From assembly GCF_026191185.1 (NCBI RefSeq), contig NZ_JAPHOV010000001.1, positions 62,001 to 126,000 on the forward strand: DNA of 64,000 bases, read 5' to 3'. Origin of the DNA: Legionella sp. PATHC032. GTDB lineage: Bacteria; Pseudomonadota; Gammaproteobacteria; Legionellales; Legionellaceae. Positions 1-7,296 of the stretch are shown in pieces. Each line of letters starts with the position of its first letter. The first letter of the stretch is position 1. The notes below the pieces were generated by a model. The model was not told the DNA's origin. It searched no databases and worked only from the letters and a program-made list of their open reading frames with translations. Position numbers and translations under genes: made by a program.

Positions 1-540
1 TCACTAAGTAACAATACTTTTGTTCGATGTCTTGAGCGTCTGGAAAAAAGAGAGTGTCATTTATGTATAGCTGCAAGCCATATTCGCTCTCCGCAGATAG
101 AATATTTGCGTATGCCTTCCATACGAATGATTCCTGTTGCGAGTAAGGACTATTATGACCAGCATAAAGAAAAAATAAATAATCCCAAACTGGGAATATA
201 CTGCATGCAAATTATGATAGCTGGCACACAACAGGAATTATATCAACTCAAGATTGAGCCATTAAGTAATTCCATGCCCAAATGGTTAGTGGGTGATATG
301 TATATTCGTAAACAACTGATTTTATCGGGTATGGGTATTGGCCGTTTACCTGATCATCTGGTTAAAAAGGAGTTGGCAGAGGGCTCTTTGGTTCAGTTAA
401 ATACTAAGGATTATGTAGCCGTTACTATGGATATCTATGCTATGCGGTTAAATAATCAAGAGCACGGCATGGTCTCCAATTATGCCTGGCAATCACTAAA
501 AAATTATGTTGATGACACAGCATCTCTCGATTTGGAATAA
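1..540 (+). CDS. LysR-family regulator, C-terminal part (5' end outside window)
   Basis: The reading frame is open from base 1, so this is the 3' end of a gene that starts upstream of the window. The visible 179 residues match the effector-binding domain of LysR-type regulators. One segment reads like the family's interdomain strand (LCIAASHIRSPQIEYL). A later segment, ILSGMGIGRLPDHLV followed by EGSLVQL, matches the typical 'aG.Gia.lP...v...G.Lv.l' pattern. The winged-helix DNA-binding domain is not visible. An internal ATG at 106 would begin in mid-domain and is not a credible start. The target genes are unknown. The next gene is a C39-like peptidase on the same strand, about 145 bp downstream, so coregulation is possible but unproven. 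Confidence 0.75.
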   Translation, partial: SLSNNTFVRCLERLEKRECHLCIAASHIRSPQIEYLRMPSIRMIPVASKDYYDQHKEKINNPKLGIYCMQIMIAGTQQELYQLKIEPLSNSMPKWLVGDMYIRKQLILSGMGIGRLPDHLVKKELAEGSLVQLNTKDYVAVTMDIYAMRLNNQEHGMVSNYAWQSLKNYVDDTASLDLE

Positions 541-684
541 CCAATCTTTATGTTTGTTTATTAAGGCAAGTGGTTTGGTGGACTGAATGTTTGAACAGCA
601 GGAAGTGGTTCATTGACATAAAATCAAGATAAGCCTAAATTTAAATCAAAAAGATATAAAATTGATCCTATATTGGATACTATA

Positions 685-1404
685 ATGATTGATTTTAAAA
701 TAAACTCCCAACCCGATGATGAATCTTGCGGGCCAACCTGTTTACATGCCATATACCAACATTATGGCTTGGATATCAGTTATGAAGAGGTGGCGAGCGA
801 GGTAGAGCGTTCCTTATCTGGTGGAACATTGGCTCCCATGCTGGGTAAACACGCCTTGCAATTAGGGTATAACGCTACTCTTTATGTGAATAATTTAGAA
901 TTGTATGATCCTACCTGGTTTAATAGCGATGGCTCATCAAATACCAACGTTCTCAGAGAAATGCTCATGCAACAAATGAGGTATAAACGTAATCAGCATC
1001 TTGCTCGCGGAACACATGCAGTACTTGATTTTCTGACATTGGGGGGCGCTATCTATTTTCGCTGCCTGACTGCGGAAATTTTAAAGGAATATTTTGCCAG
1101 GCAGATTCCCATATTGGCCGGGCTTAGCTCTACTTATCTGTATAACTGCAGTCGCGAATTATTCAATAATGAAGGCAAATCCAGGAGTGATAATATCCGT
1201 GGTCGACCGTGTGGGCATTTCGTTGTTTTATGTGGATACAATCAAAAGCATCGTTTAGTGGTGGTTGCCGATCCTTACAAAACGAATCCGGTCTCTGGCG
1301 ATCACTATTACAATGTGTCCATTCATAGATTGATTAATGCAATCATGCTAGGGGTAGTGACGCGTGATGGTAATTTATTGATTATTGAGCCGAAAAACGC
1401 GTAG
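685..1404 (+). CDS. C39-like papain-fold cysteine peptidase
   Basis: A 239-residue protein with the signature of C39-like cysteine peptidases. Near the N-terminus is ESCGPTCLHAIYQHYG, giving the proposed catalytic Cys15 with an oxyanion-type Gln9. Far downstream lies CGHFVVLCGY with the catalytic His178, then VVVADPYK with Asp196. Known relatives either cleave double-glycine leader peptides as part of ABC transporters or are stand-alone proteins of unknown role; here there is no transporter domain and no signal peptide. I place the start at ATG 685. An in-frame TTG at 673 is possible, but neither start has a clear Shine-Dalgarno. It could be a secreted effector or a maturation peptidase; the sequence does not decide. 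Confidence 0.6.
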   Translation: MIDFKINSQPDDESCGPTCLHAIYQHYGLDISYEEVASEVERSLSGGTLAPMLGKHALQLGYNATLYVNNLELYDPTWFNSDGSSNTNVLREMLMQQMRYKRNQHLARGTHAVLDFLTLGGAIYFRCLTAEILKEYFARQIPILAGLSSTYLYNCSRELFNNEGKSRSDNIRGRPCGHFVVLCGYNQKHRLVVVADPYKTNPVSGDHYYNVSIHRLINAIMLGVVTRDGNLLIIEPKNA

Positions 1405-1646
1405 ATGAGTTTTTACTTTTAAACGCTTACTACAAACCCATGCCTGGTACTGAAAACCATGAGTTTCATACACTTCCTCTTTTCAGCTACCATTTACGAA
1501 TGGCTATTGCCATTCAGCTAAAACCAAATAAATGATTATGGCTTACCTGGTACAAGGGTTTCGAATATATATGGTGTTAACTGAAGTTTATAAAAATGGG
1601 CTATGCAAAGGATTGAAGTAACAAAGATCTTCAATGGTGTCTGAAT

Positions 1647-1676
1647 TTGAATTGCTCCAAATCGTCGTACTATACT
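1647..1676 (+). promoter_or_regulatory. candidate sigma-70 promoter for the Sdb-like hydrolase
   Basis: TTGAAT at 1647-1652 and TATACT at 1671-1676 are separated by 18 bp, about 40 bp before the chosen ATG at 1717. The rest of 1405-1646 is AT-rich and shows no gene or repeat that I can support. Confidence 0.4.
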
Positions 1677-1716
1677 TAAATTGATACGTTCATTATGTTA
1701 TCAGTTTGAGATAATA

Positions 1717-2964
1717 ATGACCAAAAGTAAAGGGCCAAAGACGCGAAATAGTTCATTCTTTCAGAATCATTTGAAGGTCTCTGTTGCGAAATTATTGTTC
1801 TCAGAGGGAGTGGGGGATTGGTATAAAAAAAAGGGCTATGGCGCTCAAGATACTGATAAAGATTTCCTGGCACCATTTGCTGATTTTCTTAATCAACAAA
1901 AAACCAATCCTGAAGCCACTTATTTTAACGCATTTCAGAATCTTGAATTAACATTAAACAGGGTGCCCTCTCAATTAGTTTCAGGGGATTGGTGTGAATT
2001 GGAGATCCTGAAATGCGAACCAGAGCCAGATTCTCCTCAAAAACCAGGTACTGGTAAACACATTGTATATTTTCCTGGCGCAAATACCTACTATCAAGCG
2101 TGCTTTCGGGATATTAGCGCTGCGGCAAAAGAAACGGGGGCAACGGTACATGCGCTCAATTTTCCAGGTATCGGGATGAGTACCGGAGAGGTTGTGGAAG
2201 CTAATGATTTAACCAACGCCGGTATTGCAGTGGTTTTGTCTTTATTAAATCAAGGCGTCAAGCCAGATGATATTGTTTTGCAAGGCGATTGTTTTGGGGC
2301 GTCAGTAGCGCTGGAGGTAAAAAATGAGATTGAGAAGCAAGCTGATATAAAAGTACGACTTATAATGAACAATGCATTTAAATCGTTTAAAGCCGTTGTT
2401 TCAGGCTTAATCGATCGATCTCCTTTAATTCCTTCAGCATCAAAATCCATTGCTAAAAATTTGCTGGAATTTACCGGATGGAATGTTACCCCTGGGCAAA
2501 AATACATCCATTCAGATCCCTACCAGTGCTATATTCAACATGAAGGGGATCAAACCCTAACTACCGCAACTTTATCCTCCAAAGTGGCTAAATATGCAGA
2601 AGAAATAAGGATAGGGAGAACCACATCCCACTCAAGAGATCCTGTTATTGACAGATGCCCTGAGGAATACAAACCATATCGTGACTTTCTTGATGAAAAT
2701 TGTTTTGTCAGAGTTAGAGAATCTGCAAAAGAACGCTTAGCTGCTAAATTTGGTGTGGACAGCCGTGGCGAGGTTAATGCTCATTTTGCCGATCTTTGTG
2801 AATTGGAAATGCTGGGAGGGCAATCGGTCTATGAAGGATTTATTAATAACTATTTAGTCATGTCAGATAAATACATAAATACACATCCTCAAAATGACTA
2901 TGATCCTGATAAAATTAATTTTCTTTCTTCTATTACTATGGGCTATACTCCAAAATCAAGTTAA
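1717..2964 (+). CDS. SidB/Sdb-like alpha/beta hydrolase with Cys nucleophile (effector candidate)
   Basis: A 415-residue soluble protein with an alpha/beta-hydrolase core. HIVYFPGANTYYQ resembles the first strand and oxyanion region, and the nucleophile elbow is GDCFG at residues 190-194. The elbow therefore has cysteine (Cys192) where lipases have serine. The layout recalls Legionella SidB and its Sdb paralogues, which are Dot/Icm substrates related to lipases; that assignment is from family knowledge, not a search. The start was set at ATG 1717 (MTKSKGPK) because the upstream TTG at 1681 would prepend an unlikely sequence. The end overlaps a second-frame reading frame (2894-3211), so a C-terminal frameshift is possible. 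The substrate is unknown. Confidence 0.6.
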   Translation: MTKSKGPKTRNSSFFQNHLKVSVAKLLFSEGVGDWYKKKGYGAQDTDKDFLAPFADFLNQQKTNPEATYFNAFQNLELTLNRVPSQLVSGDWCELEILKCEPEPDSPQKPGTGKHIVYFPGANTYYQACFRDISAAAKETGATVHALNFPGIGMSTGEVVEANDLTNAGIAVVLSLLNQGVKPDDIVLQGDCFGASVALEVKNEIEKQADIKVRLIMNNAFKSFKAVVSGLIDRSPLIPSASKSIAKNLLEFTGWNVTPGQKYIHSDPYQCYIQHEGDQTLTTATLSSKVAKYAEEIRIGRTTSHSRDPVIDRCPEEYKPYRDFLDENCFVRVRESAKERLAAKFGVDSRGEVNAHFADLCELEMLGGQSVYEGFINNYLVMSDKYINTHPQNDYDPDKINFLSSITMGYTPKSS

Positions 2965-3211
2965 TTCAAAGCAAGTAACCTGGGAGGAGGGCACAAGCCC
3001 ATATCCTGGGTTTTCATTGTGGTTCGGAAGTCAAGGACTGATTAACCCTGTAAAGCATAAGTATGCTGCCACAACTAAAGAATGGCTTTACTCCAGTTTT
3101 TCTCATTATGTTCAGTCTGGGTTATTGGATGAGAATTGGGGTGGTGTGGCTGTGATAGGGGAGTTTGGAGAGAAAATTGGTGATAAAGGTATATCTGGGT
3201 CACGTGCTTAG
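2894..3211 (+). CDS. small overlapping reading frame, exported protein or frameshifted tail
   Basis: A 105-codon frame overlaps the last 71 bases of the hydrolase gene in a different frame. Its first 25 residues are strongly hydrophobic and look like a signal peptide or membrane anchor (LIKLIFFLLLLWAIL). The remainder (WEEGTSPYPGFSLWFGSQG and onward) is protein-like in composition. There is no Shine-Dalgarno before the ATG at 2894. Two readings fit: a small exported protein, or the true C-terminus of the hydrolase separated by a frameshift. I do not recognise a family. Confidence 0.3.
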   Translation: MTMILIKLIFFLLLLWAILQNQVNSKQVTWEEGTSPYPGFSLWFGSQGLINPVKHKYAATTKEWLYSSFSHYVQSGLLDENWGGVAVIGEFGEKIGDKGISGSRA

Positions 3212-3252
3212 CTTAGCCCTCCTTCCATGCTAAGCTTTCTATTTTTATGGGT

Positions 3253-3657
3253 TTAGCCTATCTCAAAGGTCATAAGAATGGGGCAAGGTGAAGAGCTGGT
3301 TTCCATACATTTTGTTACTAAAAGTGAGAGTCTATTCCGAGCCTCGGTTAATTCATTAATTTTTAAATTAAGTTTTTCAATACGCCTTTCAGCCATATCT
3401 CTTACGTGCTCCCGATCATTTTTAGCATCAAACTCTAATAGTTCTTTTATTTCTTTTAAAGTAAAACCTGCTTTTTTGGCTAAAAGAATAAACCTTAAAC
3501 GACTTATATCATTGTCACTATAACGCCTTATTTTTCCAGCCCCAAGTTCTTTGTTAAGCAACGGAACCTGAAGTAGTCCTTGGCGTTGATAATAACGTAT
3601 GGTTTCAATCCCAACCCCACATAATTTAGCAAATTCACCAATTGTTTTATTATTCAT
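3253..3657 (-). CDS. MerR-family transcriptional regulator
   Basis: A 134-residue MerR-type activator. The N-terminal winged helix shows TIGEFAKLCGVGIETIRYYQ and the RRYSD...RLRFI wing. A dimerisation helix follows, then a C-terminal metal or thiol loop with Cys117 and Cys125. These align with Cys117 and Cys126 of mercury-sensing MerR, but the residue equivalent to Cys82 is Arg82, so the three-coordinate Hg(II) site looks incomplete. The gene is divergent from the redox gene at 3727, and the operator lies between them, as is usual for MerR pairs. The inducer is unknown; thiol-reactive metal or redox stress is an inference. Confidence 0.8.
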   Translation of the reverse strand: MNNKTIGEFAKLCGVGIETIRYYQRQGLLQVPLLNKELGAGKIRRYSDNDISRLRFILLAKKAGFTLKEIKELLEFDAKNDREHVRDMAERRIEKLNLKINELTEARNRLSLLVTKCMETSSSPCPILMTFEIG

Positions 3658-3660
3658 TAC

Positions 3661-3692
3661 TTGACTCCGTACTATAGTACGGAGTCTATATT
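3661..3692 (+). promoter_or_regulatory. MerR-type operator/promoter
   Basis: The -35 TTGACT (3661-3666) and -10 TATATT (3687-3692) are separated by 20 bp, longer than the 17-bp optimum and characteristic of MerR-controlled promoters. A perfect palindrome with 10-bp arms (GACTCCGTAC, 3663-3672, and its complement, 3677-3686) around TATA fills the spacer. The arms carry the CCGTAC/GTACGG core seen in mer operators. Confidence 0.85.
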
Positions 3693-3726
3693 ACTATTTA
3701 TAGGCCATTAATCATAGGGGATAGAA

Positions 3727-4470
3727 ATGAACAATACTTCAATTAAAAAAGCAGTTTTGTATCGTATGGTGATAGAGCATCATGTTTGCCCTTATGGTAT
3801 CAAATCTAGAGATTTATTAAGACGTCGAGGCTATGAGGTAGAAGATAATTGGTTAACAACCCGTGAACAGGTCGATGCGTTTAAGGATAAACACAATGTA
3901 AAAACCACACCTCAAACTTTTATCAACGATGAGCGTATAGGGGGGTATGACGATTTACGGCGTTACCTTGGAAAGAAAATAAGAGATCCAAAAGAAAAAA
4001 GTTATCGCCCCGTCATTGTGTTGTTCGCGATTACCGCTTTAATGGCGATGGCAGTGAGCTATGCTCGCTTTGCTAACCCTTTTACACCACATGTTTTAAG
4101 CTGGTTTATTGCATTTAGCATGGCCGTTCTTGCTTTATTAAAGCTCCAGAATATCGAAAGCTTTTCAACCATGTTTTTAAACTATGACCTCCTGGCCAAA
4201 CGCTGGGTTCCTTACAGCTATATTTACCCATTTGCTGAAGGTTTAGCAGGGATATTAATGATTGCAGGAGCGTTAAATTGGCTTTCCATTCCAGTTGCCT
4301 TATTTATTGGAACTGTAGGTACTCTTTCTGTTTTTAAAGCCGTTTATATCGACAAGCGCGAGCTTAAATGTGCCTGTGTGGGCGGTGATAGTAACGTGCC
4401 TTTAGGATTTATTTCACTCACTGAAAATTTAATGATGATAGGAATGGCTTTATTCATGTTGCTTATGTAA
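3727..4470 (+). CDS. glutaredoxin-like domain fused to MauE/DoxX-type membrane protein
   Basis: A 247-residue fusion. Residues about 8-85 form a glutaredoxin-like domain with a monothiol-type active site CPYG (Cys21) and the cis-proline segment TTPQTFIND. From about residue 95 there are four predicted membrane helices, ending in a MauE-like region with a CACVGG motif (Cys215 and Cys217) that could pass electrons across the membrane. MauE/DoxX-like proteins support disulfide or cofactor redox chemistry at the cytoplasmic membrane. Transcription is expected from the MerR promoter directly upstream, and an AGGGG-like element precedes the ATG. Together with the regulator this looks like a small thiol-stress or metal-stress module. 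Confidence 0.75.
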   Translation: MNNTSIKKAVLYRMVIEHHVCPYGIKSRDLLRRRGYEVEDNWLTTREQVDAFKDKHNVKTTPQTFINDERIGGYDDLRRYLGKKIRDPKEKSYRPVIVLFAITALMAMAVSYARFANPFTPHVLSWFIAFSMAVLALLKLQNIESFSTMFLNYDLLAKRWVPYSYIYPFAEGLAGILMIAGALNWLSIPVALFIGTVGTLSVFKAVYIDKRELKCACVGGDSNVPLGFISLTENLMMIGMALFMLLM

Positions 4471-4475
4471 TTCAA

Positions 4476-4548
4476 CTAGCAAGCGTAGCCCGGATGAAGT
4501 GGAACGAAATCCGGGCGTATGACAGCGCTTGCATCCCGGCTATGCTAG
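4476..4548. repeat. REP-like palindromic element
   Basis: Outer arms CTAGC (4476-4480) and GCTAG (4544-4548) enclose an inner hairpin CCCGGAT (4489-4495) / ATCCGGG (4509-4515), followed by a second CCCGG-type half. The core AGCCCGGAT...ATCCGGG resembles widespread REP/BIME-type intergenic elements. It sits immediately after the MauE-like gene. An annotation using a TTG start at 4529 for the next gene would wrongly run coding sequence into this repeat. Confidence 0.6.
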
Positions 4549-4669
4549 CTATACACTGTTAACAGATAAAAAGTCGATCATCGAGCTATCGATATCCAAG
4601 ATTCTTAAAGTTCCCTTAAGACAGACCTTGTATAATGAACATTTTTTATATTTATTCCAGTTCTGCCAG

Positions 4670-5752
4670 ATGAGCATAGAAATCAAGAGGAACCTACAGA
4701 ACAATAATTCAGCCTTTGTCTACTTGCGCAGCACGGGGCTCGCCACAAACTCTCTGTCGAGCATTCTGTATTACATGACACGTATCATTGTCCTTACGGA
4801 AAGCGCGGGCTTTGCCCTAGGCATCCTGGGAGTGCTTTTTTCAGTCATTGGTTTTGTGAGCAGTACCATTGCAAGAATACTTGATCCAACAGTCTCAAAT
4901 TTCAGTCGTGTGATGTCGGCTGGTATTCTCATTGCAGCTGCAGCAGGGGCTATACCACTGATCTATCTGGGAACGTTATTCCCTGCGATGTGGGTATATC
5001 TTGGTATCGGCGTGATGGGGTATGGTGTACTAGATGCGTCATACTACCTTTATTCGGACGTGCGTAAGGAAAATGTACTCATAAATCAGTATAAAGATAA
5101 CCCTGAACAATATGTGGAAAATATTAAAGAAAAGCGACAAGCCAATTACGAAAAACTTCTCAACACGCGGATCGACGATAAGCAAACACGTGTGCTGCTA
5201 GTTTTTAAGCTTTACCGACTTGACAAAAAATTAGCCTTTGTTAAACAAGAGGGGCCAAGTAGGCTTTACGACATCGCATGTGATCGCAAGCGCACCCGGA
5301 GTCTGGGGAGATTTATTGACCTTGGCACTTCTCTTACAAGCCTTATTGTTGGTGTGGCAGGACTGTTTTTGGGAATTGCTGCCTGGCCAATTGGTCCTAT
5401 ATTGATCGGCGTATCCTTGGTTGTATTTGCTGTAAGCCTATCAAAGTCGGCGATACAGTTTTATAAAAAAATTAATAAAAACAATACGCTTTTAAAAGAA
5501 GTTCTCTCAGATGATAGATACATATCACTTATTGATGCGAATCTGGATAACCATTATGACATCCAAGAGACGGACACTGTGGAAAAAACACAAGAGAAGG
5601 TTTTTACGCATGAGCTTTCACACGAGTCAGCGCTCTCAAAAGACCACGAACGTAAAGAATATTATACAAAACTCTTTCAGCCTGTGAATAAAACCGCTCT
5701 CAGGCCAAACGATGAAGAGACGGACGAACTAAGCTGGCTATTTAGGAATTAG
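4670..5752 (+). CDS. multi-pass membrane protein of unknown function
   Basis: A 360-residue protein beginning MSIEIKRNLQ. Two hydrophobic blocks, about residues 45-130 and 240-300, would each give two or more membrane helices. They are separated by a charged stretch of about 100 residues. The C-terminus (about the last 70 residues) is hydrophilic and Glu-rich, ending in DEETDELSWLFRN. I chose ATG 4670 because the alternative TTG at 4529 lies inside the REP-like repeat and a -10-like TATAAT occurs at 4631-4636 between the two. I do not recognise a family. Hydrophobic hairpins plus an acidic C-terminal tail are common among Legionella membrane-targeted effectors, but that is only suggestive. 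Confidence 0.55.
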   Translation: MSIEIKRNLQNNNSAFVYLRSTGLATNSLSSILYYMTRIIVLTESAGFALGILGVLFSVIGFVSSTIARILDPTVSNFSRVMSAGILIAAAAGAIPLIYLGTLFPAMWVYLGIGVMGYGVLDASYYLYSDVRKENVLINQYKDNPEQYVENIKEKRQANYEKLLNTRIDDKQTRVLLVFKLYRLDKKLAFVKQEGPSRLYDIACDRKRTRSLGRFIDLGTSLTSLIVGVAGLFLGIAAWPIGPILIGVSLVVFAVSLSKSAIQFYKKINKNNTLLKEVLSDDRYISLIDANLDNHYDIQETDTVEKTQEKVFTHELSHESALSKDHERKEYYTKLFQPVNKTALRPNDEETDELSWLFRN

Positions 5753-5758
5753 ACGGTT

Positions 5759-6289
5759 TTATTGTAGCATCCTTGAATTGCATAAAAGGGATTCGTGAAG
5801 ATGATGGAGCCTGGAGAAATAATTTATTGAGCGCTTGTGGCAGATTTTGTCTTTTGGGTAGTGAAAAGCAAAAGGCAAGATCTGACCCTCTGGCTTCCTT
5901 CGATATTTTTTAGCCAACTGTATTCCAAGACTACTGGCGGATGAGTCGCTCTGGTAGATGTCTTCTAGAATCTGGTTTGGAATATTTTTGACATCCCAAA
6001 CTCCTAGAAAATGATTTGTGGCTACAACTATTACTGTTACATCGAGTATTCGTTTGTATGCCAATCCTTGAATTAGTCCTTTGAACCAATCTTTCTGCTT
6101 ACTTTTCAGTTCAAGAATAAAGTGACCTGGGACATAGCCATCAGCATTGTTAGCCTGAGTTTCGCATTTAAATTCGGGATACTTCGATCTAAAGTAATTT
6201 CGTATTAGGTCCGCATTTCCTTTTTCATCCGGAAATGAAAGATACTGAATTAATCCCTCAATTTGTTTATCGGCATTAATCTTCTGCAT
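5759..6289 (-). CDS. PD-(D/E)XK nuclease-like protein, probably a truncated restriction enzyme
   Basis: A 176-residue protein. The segment DGYVPGHFILELKSK fits the PD-(D/E)XK nuclease core (Asp50, Glu60, Lys62) as found at the N-terminus of large restriction endonuclease-methylase polypeptides. It continues with a plausible helix and strand (KGLIQGLAYKRILDVTVIVVAT). The last 35 or so residues are low-quality sequence with no clear fold, and no methylase or helicase domain follows, so the gene is probably a remnant truncated at its 3' end. It lies between the membrane protein and the tRNA fragment, consistent with the decayed edge of an integrated element. It is convergent with the membrane-protein gene, with 6 bp between stop codons. 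Confidence 0.45.
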   Translation of the reverse strand: MQKINADKQIEGLIQYLSFPDEKGNADLIRNYFRSKYPEFKCETQANNADGYVPGHFILELKSKQKDWFKGLIQGLAYKRILDVTVIVVATNHFLGVWDVKNIPNQILEDIYQSDSSASSLGIQLAKKYRRKPEGQILPFAFHYPKDKICHKRSINYFSRLHHLHESLLCNSRMLQ

Positions 6290-6438
6290 CGAATAACCGT
6301 AATTGGTAATATAACCTTGTTATCGACTAACTATAGTTATACTTGAACGAACCATTAGAGTCTCTGTTGGATTGTCTACATTGTGTCTACATGATTTTTC
6401 GCGATTTTCTAAAAAATAGCGTAACTACTTGATTTCAT

Positions 6439-6483
6439 TGGTCGGCCCACTAGGACTTGAAACCAGGACCAACGGATTATGAG
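6439..6483 (-). repeat. 3' fragment of a tRNA(CAU) gene, candidate att site
   Basis: On the minus strand the sequence begins CTCATAA (an anticodon loop with CAU). It continues through an anticodon-stem remnant, a T arm with GGTTTCAAGTCC, and an acceptor-like GTGGGCC ending in CCA (complement of 6439-6441). The 5' half of a tRNA is absent. Partial 3' tRNA copies are the usual product of integrase-mediated insertion into tRNA genes, so this is likely an attL/attR scar. The intact tRNA is not in the window. Confidence 0.6.
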
Positions 6484-6531
6484 TTATTTGTTGAAAAAAG
6501 TAGCTGGCTGAATTAGTGCATCGTAATATTG

Positions 6532-7008
6532 TCATATATAGTCGAAACGACATTTATCAAACCAGTGTTCATTTCCAAAATTATCAATAATAGCTATATC
6601 ATCTTGATATATTTGACCAATTTCATTCACTGGTGGCTGAATGAACGTCATTGAGTTAACTTCAACACTCACCCCAGAAGGAATAAGATAATGTGCGGAT
6701 GCGTATTTTTTACCCTTTATTAGTACCATTCCTTTGATCTTTTTTTTCTTATTAATTAGTACACCAGAAAGCTGTATATCTTGGTTTGAAATGTTGGTTA
6801 GCAAAAAATCACCAACAACTTGCATAACGTCATTATTATTCATTTTTCCCATATGCCACCAACAAGAATGTGTTCGATTTACACTCGCAATAGTTAATGT
6901 TTTTAAGGGATGAGCAGGATAGTAATAATTTGCCTTATTAACAATCCATGAGATACATTTCAAAAATGGTTTAAATAGAATGCCGATAGTCTTATCAATC
7001 CAATTCAT
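6532..7008 (-). CDS. hypothetical protein
   Basis: A 158-residue protein from ATG 7008 (MNWIDKTIGI). An upstream in-frame ATG at 7047 adds 13 residues, and neither has a strong ribosome site. The N-terminus has an amphipathic or hydrophobic segment (IGILFKPFLKCISWIV). The rest is predicted beta-rich, with an internal Lys-rich turn (INKKKKIKG). I recognise no family. It lies alone between the tRNA fragment and the intact tRNA-Asn, which makes it likely integrated cargo. Confidence 0.45.
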   Translation of the reverse strand: MNWIDKTIGILFKPFLKCISWIVNKANYYYPAHPLKTLTIASVNRTHSCWWHMGKMNNNDVMQVVGDFLLTNISNQDIQLSGVLINKKKKIKGMVLIKGKKYASAHYLIPSGVSVEVNSMTFIQPPVNEIGQIYQDDIAIIDNFGNEHWFDKCRFDYI

Positions 7009-7161
7009 CGTATATATCCCATTATTTATTTGCAAAGCGAGTGGCATAAGGTTGAAGTGTTGTGTTCGAGTGCTCGAGTCAACTTCATCTCAAACTTCGA
7101 CACATATTCGACACGTAAAATTTAAGGTTTGATTGAATTTCGCCAAAACCCAGACTGGGAA

Positions 7162-7237
7162 TGGCTCCCCGGACAAGACTCGAACTTGTGACCTAATGAT
7201 TAACAGTCATCCGCTCTACCGACTGAGCTACCGGGGA
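7162..7237 (-). tRNA. tRNA-Asn (GTT)
   Basis: A 76-nt cloverleaf on the minus strand. The acceptor TCCCCGG pairs with CCGGGGA, the D arm is AGCTCAGTCGGTAGAGC, the anticodon loop CTGTTAA carries GTT, and the T arm contains GTTCGAGTC. The CCA end is genomically encoded (complement of 7162-7164). It closely follows the Escherichia coli tRNA-Asn layout. Confidence 0.97.
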
Positions 7238-7296
7238 ATTGAGGCGGAATCTTAAAACGATTCCGCGAGAGAATCAAGTGGTTTTTAATATATTTT

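Noticed and set aside
7080-7120. Short repeated TCGACAC motifs beside the tRNA-Asn gene as a second attachment site
   Set aside because: The copies are short and do not match any part of the tRNA, so an att role cannot be supported.
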